Assembly: GCA_044449445.1 (NCBI GenBank)
Contig: JBIOIA010000140.1
Location: 1-6,178 of the forward strand
Reading direction: 5' to 3'
Length of the DNA stretch: 6,178 nucleotides
Source: DASXPG01 sp044449445
GTDB taxonomy: Bacteria > Gemmatimonadota > Gemmatimonadetes > Gemmatimonadales > JACORV01
Shown: positions 1 to 5,950 of the stretch, in pieces
Position numbering within the stretch: position 1 is the stretch's first letter
Layout of the letters: each line of letters begins with the position of its first letter
Notes under the pieces: model-generated
Databases searched by the model: none
Seen by the model: only the letters and a program-made list of their open reading frames with translations
Told to the model about the DNA's origin: nothing
Made by a program: the position numbers and the translations under genes

Positions 1-1336
1 GGTAGGCGCGGCCCGCCCCCTCGCGCAGCGCGCGCAGCCCGGCGCGCAGCGCCTCGTGCGGGCTCGCGCCGCCCTTCGGCCTGCCGCGCGCGCCGTAATG
101 GAGGAAGTCCAGCTTCAGGTAGTCGTAGCCCCACTCGGTCACCGCGTGCCTCGCGAGCTCGCGCAGCCAGTCCTGCACGTCGCGCAGCGAAGCGTCGAGC
201 GCGTACGACCGGCCGCCCCAGTGCGGCTGGTCGTCCATCGGCGCCGGCTGGCCGTCCGGGCCCGGCAGCAGCCATTCGGCCCGGGCGGTCGGAATGCCCG
301 ACGGATTGGTGACGGCGAACGGCGCGATCCACAGTCCCGCCTGGAAGCCCGCCTCGTGGATGTGGTCGGTGAGCCAGCGATGGCCGTGCGGGAATTTCTC
401 GTTGGTCTCCCAGTCTCCCGCCGCGCGCTGGTAGCCGTCGTCGAGCTGGATGTACCGGAACGAGCGCGGATCGAAGCGCTCGCGCGCGACCGCGATGTTC
501 GCCGCGACGTCCTCCTCGGTGACGCGCGCGTACAGCTCGTACCAGGAGCACCATCCGGCGGGCACGACGGCCCTCGGGGTGCCGGCGCTCGCCCACGCGA
601 GCGCGCCCAGCGCGGCGATCGCGTCGGTGGAGGGAAGGATCGTGAGGTTGGCCGCGGCCGGTGGATGGTCGGCACTGACGGGACGCCGGTCGAAGCGCGC
701 CAGCGCGTCCAGCGAACGACCGGTGATGTGAAACTCCCCGGCGCCGCCGTCGGCTTCGCCGAAGCTCAGGGCGAGCCCGGCGCCGGCCCGCGCACCAGCG
801 CCGTTGACGAGCGCGAGCTGCCAGTTTCCCGAGGCGGCCGTGTGGGCGTCCACCGGCACGATGCTGCACGCGCTCCACGACTGGTAGCCGTTGATCCACG
901 CGCGGCCCTGCGCGACCTGGTGCCCGCGCGTGAAGTGCACCGCGACGAGCCCGCGCGGCAGGTCGAGGCCGCGCACCTGCACGGCGATGAGCGGCGCCGC
1001 TCCGTCCTCGAGCCGCACCGTGACCTCCACGTTGCCCGCGCGCCCGACCACGTTCCACACGCCGCGGTGGCGCGCGCCGGAGCGGAAGCTGCGCACGTCC
1101 GCCAGCGCCGCGAGCGGCACGGGCGCGGCATTGTCGAGCTCGACCGCGATCTCGAGTCCGCGCAGCGCGGTTTCACGTCCCTTCGAGAGCCCCCAGCGAT
1201 GACGGCCGTCGAGGGAGAAGTGCCAGATGTCACCGGCGGATTGCTGCGCCGGCCGCGCGCGCGCCCGCCGCGCGCGCGCCTGCAGCGGAGCGAGCGGCCC
1301 CGCGGCCAGCAGCTCCAGCAGGTCACGCCGCTGCAC
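1..1336 (-). CDS. GH36-type alpha-galactosidase, N-terminal 445 codons (3' end outside the window)
   Basis: Predicted glycoside hydrolase clan-D (GH36-like) alpha-galactosidase, which removes terminal alpha-galactose from oligosaccharides such as raffinose or melibiose by a retaining mechanism. Counting from the GTG at 1334-1336, an N-terminal beta-rich domain carries WINGYQSWS (147-155). The catalytic barrel begins near GWCSWY (261-266) and continues with QLDDGYQ (D299, D300), GDWETNEKFPHG, GLWIAPF and YLKLDF. In GH36 the Asp of the K-x-D motif is the nucleophile, here D410 after K408. The acid/base Asp would lie past the left edge. An in-frame TAG at 1343-1345 limits the start to this GTG. 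The N-terminus reads VQRRDLLELLAAGPLAPL, which resembles a twin-arginine export signal, so periplasmic location is possible but inferred. An Arg/Ala-rich stretch (20-28) follows it. The gene is divergent from the histidine kinase at 1380. The family call is strong; substrate is unproven, and related transglycosylases of the raffinose-synthase type cannot be excluded. Confidence 0.9.
   Translation of the reverse strand, partial: MQRRDLLELLAAGPLAPLQARARRARARPAQQSAGDIWHFSLDGRHRWGLSKGRETALRGLEIAVELDNAAPVPLAALADVRSFRSGARHRGVWNVVGRAGNVEVTVRLEDGAAPLIAVQVRGLDLPRGLVAVHFTRGHQVAQGRAWINGYQSWSACSIVPVDAHTAASGNWQLALVNGAGARAGAGLALSFGEADGGAGEFHITGRSLDALARFDRRPVSADHPPAAANLTILPSTDAIAALGALAWASAGTPRAVVPAGWCSWYELYARVTEEDVAANIAVARERFDPRSFRYIQLDDGYQRAAGDWETNEKFPHGHRWLTDHIHEAGFQAGLWIAPFAVTNPSGIPTARAEWLLPGPDGQPAPMDDQPHWGGRSYALDASLRDVQDWLRELARHAVTEWGYDYLKLDFLHYGARGRPKGGASPHEALRAGLRALREGAGRAY
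1253..1280. repeat. Tandem 15-bp-period CG-rich repeat inside the galactosidase gene
   Basis: The 13-base string CCGCGCGCGCGCC occurs twice, at 1253-1265 and 1268-1280, separated by CG, giving a 15-bp period that equals five codons. On the minus strand it encodes the Arg/Ala stretch at residues 20-28 of the galactosidase, just after the putative signal-peptide hydrophobic core. Alternating C and G runs of this kind can adopt Z-DNA and are prone to slippage. Unit gain or loss would keep the reading frame. Confidence 0.75.
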
Positions 1337-1379
1337 GGGCCCCTAGCCGCCCCGCGGGGGCGCCTCTAGCTTCGGCTCC
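1337..1379. promoter_or_regulatory. Short divergent intergenic region shared by the galactosidase and kinase genes
   Basis: Only 43 bp separate the two divergent start codons, so any promoters must overlap each other or reach into the coding sequences. The region holds a GC palindrome (CCCCGCGGGG, 1350-1359) and two CTAG motifs (1343-1346 and 1366-1369). On the plus strand TAGCTT (1367-1372) fits a TANNNT -10 box and ends 7 nt before the kinase ATG, with no Shine-Dalgarno sequence between, which would suit a leaderless transcript. On the minus strand AGGGG lies only 3 nt before the galactosidase GTG and is a poor ribosome binding site. The promoter assignment is inference. Confidence 0.35.
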
Positions 1380-2966
1380 ATGGCACAGCAGGGAACTCCG
1401 GGCGCCGCGCGCGGCGCCAATCACGCCGTCCCCACGCATCCCGGCCTCCAGCTGCTCTCCGAGGTCACGTCGGCGCTCTCGGCCGGCGTGTTCTCGGAAT
1501 CGGCGATCGAGAGCGTGGTGCGCTTGCTGCGCCGCGGGCTCTCGGCCGCCCCGTGCCGCCTGTGGGTGCGCGACGAGACCGGGCGGCTGTACCGCGCGTA
1601 CGCCGAAAAGGAAGACACGCCGACCGCCGAGCAGGTGGCGCGGATGGGCGAGGCGATCGGGAAGGGCGCGGTGGACAGCACGTCGGACTCCTGGGACCGC
1701 CTCGAGCTGCGCGTGCCGCTCGACTACGGCGGCGAGCGGCTCGGGCTGATCGAGCTCTCGATGCCGCGCGACGGGCGCGAGCAGATGGCGCGCGACACGC
1801 TGTCGGTGATCGCCAACGTGCTCTCGCCGCTGCTCGCCTCGCGGCAGCTCTCGAAGGATCTCGCCTTCGAGGTCGCGCTGCGCGCGCGCGAGATCGAGGA
1901 CCAGCGCCGCTTCACGTCGAAGGTGATCGACTCGCTTCCGGTCGGCCTCTATGTGATCGACCGCAACTTCCACGTCCAGGCGTGGAACCGCAAACGCGAG
2001 ACCGGCACCCAGGGCGTGCCGCGCGACCAGGCCATCGGCCGGCCGATCTTCGACCTGCTGAGCCGCCAGCCCGAGGAGCTGCTGCGCCGCGAATTCGACG
2101 AGGTGTTTCAGTCGGGACGACTCCAGGTGTTCGAGACCGTCGGCGAAGACAAGCGCCAGTACCGCATCAGCAAGATCCCGATGCGCCAGGACGACGACGA
2201 GATCTCGCACGTGATCACGATCGGCGAGGACATCACGGAGTGGAAGGACGTCCAGTCCCAGATCGCGCAGTCCGAAAAACTCGCCGCCATCGGACAGCTC
2301 GCCGCCGGGATCATGCACGAGATCAACAACCCGCTCGCCACCATCGGCGCCTGCATCGACGCGCTCGAAGGATACTCCAGCGGCGTGGCGGCCGAGGCCA
2401 GGGCCAAGGTCGCCGAGTACCTCAAGATCATGGACAGCGAGGTCGAGCGCTGCAAGCGCATCGTGAACAACCTGCTCGATCTTGCGCGGCCGCGTACCGG
2501 CGCCAAGAAGGAACAGGACGTCAACGAGGTGGTCGAGGAGACGCTGCTCCTGCTCAAGCACCACGACCGCTTCCGGGCGCTGACCCTGGTCCGCAAGCTC
2601 GCCAAGGGCCTGCCGCCGCTGTTCGCCAGCAAGGACCACCTCATCCAGGTCTTCATGGCGCTGATGCTGAACGCCGCCGACGCGATGGACGCGCGCGGCA
2701 CGCTCACCGTCACGACCCGCCTGAACCCCGACCGCAAGGACGAGGTGCTGATCAGCTTCTCGGACACCGGCGCGGGCATCGCCAAGGCCGACCTCCCGAA
2801 GATCTTCGAGCCGTTCTACACCACCAAGCCCCAGGGGCGCGGCACCGGGCTCGGCCTGTCCATCTGCTACACCATCATCGCCGAGCACCGCGGCCGCATC
2901 GAGGTGGATTCGATGGTGGGCCGCGGCTCCACCTTCACGGTGTACCTGCCGATCCAGTCCGCGTGA
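1380..2966 (+). CDS. Soluble GAF-PAS sensor histidine kinase (NtrB-like kinase core)
   Basis: A 528-residue two-component sensor kinase that should autophosphorylate a histidine and pass the phosphate to a response regulator. Domains in order: a GAF-like sensor (about 25-155), a charged helical linker (about 157-178), a PAS domain (about 180-290, with SLPVGLYVIDRNFHVQAWN and closing in ITIGEDITEWK), a HisKA dimerisation domain with H-box GIMHEINNPLATI (phospho-acceptor H313), and an HATPase_c domain with N-box MLNAADAM (N431), DTGAGI (462-467), FEPFYTTK (476-483) and GTGLGL (488-493). All catalytic boxes are intact. I see no transmembrane segment or signal peptide, so it should sense a cytoplasmic cue through GAF and PAS; the ligand is unknown. 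The HEINNP-type H-box resembles NtrB-class kinases, yet the neighbouring regulator is OmpR-type. The ATG at 1380 has no clear Shine-Dalgarno sequence. Its stop codon overlaps the regulator start, implying translational coupling. Confidence 0.95.
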   Translation: MAQQGTPGAARGANHAVPTHPGLQLLSEVTSALSAGVFSESAIESVVRLLRRGLSAAPCRLWVRDETGRLYRAYAEKEDTPTAEQVARMGEAIGKGAVDSTSDSWDRLELRVPLDYGGERLGLIELSMPRDGREQMARDTLSVIANVLSPLLASRQLSKDLAFEVALRAREIEDQRRFTSKVIDSLPVGLYVIDRNFHVQAWNRKRETGTQGVPRDQAIGRPIFDLLSRQPEELLRREFDEVFQSGRLQVFETVGEDKRQYRISKIPMRQDDDEISHVITIGEDITEWKDVQSQIAQSEKLAAIGQLAAGIMHEINNPLATIGACIDALEGYSSGVAAEARAKVAEYLKIMDSEVERCKRIVNNLLDLARPRTGAKKEQDVNEVVEETLLLLKHHDRFRALTLVRKLAKGLPPLFASKDHLIQVFMALMLNAADAMDARGTLTVTTRLNPDRKDEVLISFSDTGAGIAKADLPKIFEPFYTTKPQGRGTGLGLSICYTIIAEHRGRIEVDSMVGRGSTFTVYLPIQSA

Positions 2967-3631
2967 GGATCCTCGTCGTCGAGGATGACCGCACGGTCGG
3001 ACAGTACGTCGCGCGCGGTCTCACCGAGGCGCGCTACACCGTCGAGCTGACCGCGGACGGAACAAGCGGCCTCGAGAAAGCCTCGGGCGGCCCGTTCGAC
3101 CTGATCGTCCTCGACCTCAGGCTCCCGGGCATGAACGGCCTCGACGTGCTGCGCACGCTGCGCGACCGTGGCGTCGCGACGCCGGTGCTGGTGCTCACCG
3201 CGCAGGACTCCGTGGAACACAAGGTGGACGCGCTGCGCATCGGTGCCGACGACTACGTCACCAAGCCGTTCGCGATGGCCGAGCTGCTGGCGCGCGTGGA
3301 GGCGATCAGCCGGCGCCCCAAGTCGCTCACCCCGCCCATGGTCCAGGTGGCCGACCTCAAGGTGGACACCGGCAGCCGCGAGGTGAGCCGCGGCACCCGG
3401 GACATCGAGCTGACGCCCAAGGAGTACGACGTGCTCGTCTACCTCGCGCGCCACGCGGGCCGCGTCATGAGCCGCACGTTGATCACCGAGTACGTCTGGG
3501 ACTACCACTTCGATCCCGGCACCAACATCGTGGACGTGGTGATCAACCGGCTGCGCAAGAAGATCGACCAGGGGAAGGAGCCGAAGCTGATCCACACCAT
3601 CCGCGGCGTCGGCTACGTGCTGAAGGCGTAG
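2963..3631 (+). CDS. OmpR/PhoB-family DNA-binding response regulator
   Basis: A 222-residue transcription factor activated by phosphorylation. The receiver domain (1-115) has the acidic pair D8/D9, phospho-acceptor D51 in VLDLRLPGMNG, switch residue T79 in LVLTAQD, and K101 in YVTKPF. A winged helix-turn-helix domain (about 128-221) shows the family signature LTPKEYDVLVYLARHAGRV, followed by the recognition-helix region TNIVDVVINRLRKKID and the C-terminal hairpin IHTIRGVGYVL. Length and motifs are standard for the family. The GTG start at 2963-2965 overlaps the TGA stop of the upstream kinase (2964-2966). No other start is possible without losing the first beta strand RILVVEDD, and no Shine-Dalgarno sequence is needed if translation is coupled. 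The next kinase begins directly after its TAG. Cognate partners could be either or both flanking kinases. The motif set is most like CopR/CusR/TctD-type regulators, but the target genes cannot be read from sequence. Confidence 0.96.
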   Translation: MRILVVEDDRTVGQYVARGLTEARYTVELTADGTSGLEKASGGPFDLIVLDLRLPGMNGLDVLRTLRDRGVATPVLVLTAQDSVEHKVDALRIGADDYVTKPFAMAELLARVEAISRRPKSLTPPMVQVADLKVDTGSREVSRGTRDIELTPKEYDVLVYLARHAGRVMSRTLITEYVWDYHFDPGTNIVDVVINRLRKKIDQGKEPKLIHTIRGVGYVLKA

Positions 3632-5110
3632 ATGCGGTCGCTGCGCGCCACGCTCACGCTGTGGTACACGGTCGCCCTCACGGCGGCCGTGCTCGCCTTC
3701 GGCCTGATGACGACGCTGCTCCAGCAGCGCACCAACGAGCGAGCGCAGCAGGACCGGCTCGGCGCGCTCTCCGGTCGCGTGGCCGCGGTGCTCGCCGAGC
3801 GCGCGACGGATGGACACGGCGCGCTCGTGAACGAGACCTTCGCGCCGCGCCTGACGTCGCTGCGAACCGACGTGCAGGACCAGATGCGGGTCATCGCCGG
3901 ACTGGTGATGGTCGTCGGGCGCGAGGGGGTCGGCGTCTACAGCTCGCCGGAGCTGCTGCGGCTCTCGAGCGCCGCGCGTGACTCGCTCCGGCTCCGGCTG
4001 TTCACGGACCTGCGCGCCACCCGCGAACCCTTCACGGCCACGCTGGATCGGGCCGACTTCGATTTCGTCGCGCAGCGCGTGCAGGTCGCCGGCCCCTACA
4101 CGTTCGTGATCGCGGTCGGCGAAACCGCGCTCGATCCACAGGCCGCGCTCGGCCGCCTCGCGACCTCGATGCTGGTGGTGCTGCCCGTGAGCGCGCTGCT
4201 CGCCGCGGTCGTCGGCTGGCTGCTCGCCGACCGCGCGCTGCGCCCGGTGGGCCGGATGATCGACGAGCTGGAGGAGATCACCGACGGCCGCAGTCTGCAC
4301 CGGCGCCTCCCCGGCGCGCCGGGCGGCGTCGCCGACGAGCTGGGCCGGCTCGCCAACGCCCTCAACTCGCTGCTCGCCCGCCTGGAAACCAGCTTCGCCT
4401 CGATGCGGAGGTTCGTCGCCGACGCGAGTCACGAGCTGAAGACGCCGCTCACCGTGATGCGCGCCGGCGTCGAGCGCGCCCTGACCGACGCGCAGACCTC
4501 GCCCGAGGCGCTCGAACCGCTCGAGGACACGCTCGAGGGCGTGCGCTACATGACCGAGCTGGTGGATACGCTGCTGACGCTGGCCCGCGTGGACGAGGGC
4601 CGCATGGAGCTGCACACCGAGCCGGTGGACCTCGCGCCGCTGCTCGGCGAGGTGTACGAGACGGGACAGATCCTGGGCGAGGAGACGGGCATCGAAGTCG
4701 TGCTCGAGATGCCGCCAGAACCGGTGGTGGTCGAGGCCGACCGCGCCCGGATCCGGCAGCTCGCGATGAACCTCGTCACCAACGCGATCAAGTACACGCC
4801 GGCCCGTGGCAAGGTGTGGATCACCCTGAGCGGTACGGCGGACGCCGCCACAATCGCCGTGCGCGACACGGGAATTGGGATCGCGCCCGGCGACGTCGGG
4901 CGCGTGTTCGACCGGTTCTGGCGCGCCGACCAGGCGCGCTCGCGCACCGGCGAGCGGCCCGGCATCGGCCTCGGGCTGGCCATTTCGAAATGGATCGCCG
5001 AGGCCCACGGCGGCTCGATCGGCGTGACCAGCCGCCCCGGTCGGGGCAGCACGTTCACGGTGACCCTGCCGCGGCGCCTGGAGGCTCCGAGGGCTGTCAT
5101 CGAATCGTAA
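3632..5110 (+). CDS. Membrane-bound HAMP sensor histidine kinase of the OmpR-partner class
   Basis: A 492-residue inner-membrane sensor kinase. Transmembrane segment 1 spans about 9-30. A periplasmic sensor region of about 145 residues (31-175) resembles no ligand-binding family I can name. Transmembrane segment 2 spans about 177-199. Then come a HAMP linker (about 200-254, starting at RALRPVGRMIDELEEI), HisKA with FVADASHELKTPLTVM (phospho-acceptor H267), and HATPase_c with NLVTNAIKYTP (N380, N384), DTGIGI (412-417), FDRFWRADQAR (426-436) and GIGLGLAI (444-451). All catalytic boxes are present. The layout matches CusS/TctE-type kinases, the usual partners of OmpR-type regulators, so it is the more conventional mate of the regulator upstream. 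The ATG immediately follows the regulator's TAG, and GAAGG at 3622-3626 gives a ribosome binding site 5 nt upstream. It is probably the last gene of the signalling operon, since a 72-bp gap with a hairpin follows. Confidence 0.96.
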   Translation: MRSLRATLTLWYTVALTAAVLAFGLMTTLLQQRTNERAQQDRLGALSGRVAAVLAERATDGHGALVNETFAPRLTSLRTDVQDQMRVIAGLVMVVGREGVGVYSSPELLRLSSAARDSLRLRLFTDLRATREPFTATLDRADFDFVAQRVQVAGPYTFVIAVGETALDPQAALGRLATSMLVVLPVSALLAAVVGWLLADRALRPVGRMIDELEEITDGRSLHRRLPGAPGGVADELGRLANALNSLLARLETSFASMRRFVADASHELKTPLTVMRAGVERALTDAQTSPEALEPLEDTLEGVRYMTELVDTLLTLARVDEGRMELHTEPVDLAPLLGEVYETGQILGEETGIEVVLEMPPEPVVVEADRARIRQLAMNLVTNAIKYTPARGKVWITLSGTADAATIAVRDTGIGIAPGDVGRVFDRFWRADQARSRTGERPGIGLGLAISKWIAEAHGGSIGVTSRPGRGSTFTVTLPRRLEAPRAVIES

Positions 5111-5130
5111 TCTTCGGGATATTCCGGAGA
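5111..5130 (+). terminator. Hairpin directly after the signalling operon (terminator-like, no U-tract)
   Basis: The 20 bases after the kinase TAA form a near-palindrome, TCTTCGGGAT followed by ATTCCGGAGA. Eight of ten opposed pairs are Watson-Crick, and the two others are G.T, which pair as G.U in RNA. The transcript could therefore fold a stem of 8-9 bp around a very small AU-rich loop. No T-run follows (CACTGCGG), so it is not a classical intrinsic terminator. It could instead stabilise the 3' end of the operon transcript or act as a DNA operator for the next gene. Confidence 0.4.
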
Positions 5131-5159
5131 CACTGCGGCGGGTTAGTATATCCGTAGAC
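5122..5159 (+). promoter_or_regulatory. Candidate promoter region of the TonB-ExbB operon
   Basis: The only AT-rich spot in the 72-bp gap is TTAGTATATCC (5143-5153). TAGTAT (5144-5149) matches 4 of 6 positions of a sigma-70 -10 box and TATATC (5147-5152) is an alternative. A possible -35, TTCCGG (5122-5127), sits 16 bp upstream but is weak (2 of 6). TCCGGAGAC (5123-5131) and TCCGTAGAC (5151-5159) form an 8-of-9 direct repeat, 28 bp apart, on either side of the -10-like element, and could be a regulator site. The exact boxes are uncertain. Confidence 0.35.
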
Positions 5160-5172
5160 GAACGCCGCCCGT

Positions 5173-5177
5173 GGAGG
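5173..5177 (+). promoter_or_regulatory. Shine-Dalgarno site that fixes the TonB start
   Basis: GGAGG lies 5 nt before the GTG at 5183-5185. This selects that codon over the in-frame GTG at 5171, whose own position would overlap the ribosome binding site. Confidence 0.8.
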
Positions 5178-5182
5178 ATGGA

Positions 5183-5890
5183 GTGTTCGACAACCTGATC
5201 GAGTCCCGCCCGCAGCGCGACATGCGGTCGCTGCTCAAGAACAGCACGGCTTCGGTCATCATCCATGCGGTGCTGATTACGCTGGCCATCTACGCCACGC
5301 TGCACGCGGGCGAAACCAGCAACGAGCACGTGCGCGCGGTGGCGGTCACGGTGCAGACGCAGAAGCAGGAAGAGAAGAAGGAGGAGCCGCCGCCGCAGCG
5401 CGTGGCGACGGTCAATCCGCCTCCGAAGGGCTTCCAGACCCTGTCCATCCCGACCAACATTCCGGTGGACATCCCGCCGCCGCAGCAGAACCAGCGCTTC
5501 GACGCCGCCGACTTCTCGGGCGTGGGCGTCGAGGGCGGCGTCGCGAGCGGCGTCGTGGGCGGTACCGGGCCGGTCGTCACCGACCAGCCGTACATGGAGG
5601 CGGTGGTCGAGGAGCGGCCCGAGCAGATCGCGGGCACGTGCATCTCGCCGAGCTATCCGGAAATCCTGCGCCAGGCCGGCATCGAGGGCCGTGTGACGGT
5701 CGAGTTCATCATCGACACGCTGGGCCGGGCCGAGCGCGCCTCGCTGCGCGTCATCAACTCGGCGCACCAGCTGTTCGAGGGCCCCGCGCGCGCCGCCGTG
5801 CTGAGCTGCCGGTTCCGTCCGGGCCGCATCCAGGGCCGCGCCGTGCGCGTGCGGGTGCAGCAGCCCATCAACTTCCAGATCAACCGCTGA
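5183..5890 (+). CDS. TonB-family energy transducer protein
   Basis: A 235-residue inner-membrane protein that would carry proton-motive energy from an ExbB/ExbD motor to outer-membrane receptors. The start chosen is GTG 5183 behind GGAGG, giving the N-terminus MFDNLIESRPQRD. A single membrane anchor spans about 21-41 (IIHAVLITLAIYATL). A short charged, Pro-containing periplasmic stretch (about 59-101, with QKQEEKKEEPPP) follows, then a Gly-rich segment (111-128), and a TonB_C domain (about 155-235) with YPEILRQAGIEGRVTVEFII, DTLGRAERASLRV, FRPGRIQGRAVRV and PINFQI. The Pro-rich spacer is much shorter than in enteric TonB, as is usual for this subfamily. Two cysteines, C153 just before TonB_C and C209 inside it, could form a disulfide. 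ExbB-like coding sequence follows 60 bp downstream. The N-terminal MFDNLIES start recalls Gemmatimonadota-type TonB proteins; this is recollection, not a search. The outer-membrane partner is not in the window. Confidence 0.93.
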   Translation: MFDNLIESRPQRDMRSLLKNSTASVIIHAVLITLAIYATLHAGETSNEHVRAVAVTVQTQKQEEKKEEPPPQRVATVNPPPKGFQTLSIPTNIPVDIPPPQQNQRFDAADFSGVGVEGGVASGVVGGTGPVVTDQPYMEAVVEERPEQIAGTCISPSYPEILRQAGIEGRVTVEFIIDTLGRAERASLRVINSAHQLFEGPARAAVLSCRFRPGRIQGRAVRVRVQQPINFQINR

Positions 5891-5902
5891 CGTTCGACTG
5901 AC

Positions 5903-5923
5903 CCGGCGCCCGCCCGGCGCCGG
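5903..5923 (+). other. Perfect GC hairpin in the TonB-ExbB gap
   Basis: CCGGCGCC (5903-5910) and its exact complement GGCGCCGG (5916-5923) enclose the 5-base loop CGCCC, making an all-GC stem of 8 bp, 12 bases after the TonB stop codon. The bases after it (CATTCACCTT) contain no T-run, so full termination is unlikely. It may reduce read-through, mark an mRNA processing point, or set the ratio of the two proteins. It ends 12 nt before the ExbB ribosome binding site. Confidence 0.55.
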
Positions 5924-5935
5924 CATTCACCTTGG

Positions 5936-5941
5936 GGAGGG
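5936..5941 (+). promoter_or_regulatory. Shine-Dalgarno site of the ExbB-type gene
   Basis: GGAGGG ends 9 nt before the ATG at 5951. The spacing is slightly long but acceptable, and it favours 5951 over the next in-frame ATG at 5957. Confidence 0.65.
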
Positions 5942-5950
5942 TGCCGTCAC

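Noticed and set aside
56..1369. A plus-strand open frame of 437 codons at the left end
   Set aside because: It is the exact in-register antisense of the GH36 gene. The minus strand shows WINGYQSWS, GWCSWY and YLKLDF, whereas the plus-strand translation is low-complexity Arg/Val/Ala with no recognisable motif.
1323..2888. A minus-strand open frame of 521 codons opposite the first kinase
   Set aside because: It is in-register antisense of the GAF-PAS kinase and explained by the same rarity of TTA, CTA and TCA codons.
1553..2962. A long 5' extension of the response regulator frame
   Set aside because: The 692-codon open frame upstream of 2963 overlaps the kinase in another register and is Arg/Pro-rich without domains. 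The true regulator starts at GTG 2963 with RILVVEDD.
5171..5182. GTG 5171 as the TonB start
   Set aside because: It lies on the Shine-Dalgarno sequence GGAGG (5173-5177), which is correctly spaced for GTG 5183. The resulting MFDNLIES N-terminus fits the family.
3632..5234. A 13-base direct repeat ATGCGGTCGCTGC at 3632-3644 and 5222-5234
   Set aside because: Both copies encode MRSL in genuine proteins with common high-GC codons, and the flanks are unrelated, so I take it as coincidence.
2867..5926. An uninterrupted minus-strand frame of about 1019 codons
   Set aside because: It is codon-aligned with the regulator, membrane kinase and TonB genes, which all share one plus-strand frame. Antisense stops in that register need TTA, CTA or TCA codons, which are nearly absent in such GC-rich genes. 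Its translation is Arg/His/Asp-rich with no domain, while the plus-strand products carry complete family motifs.
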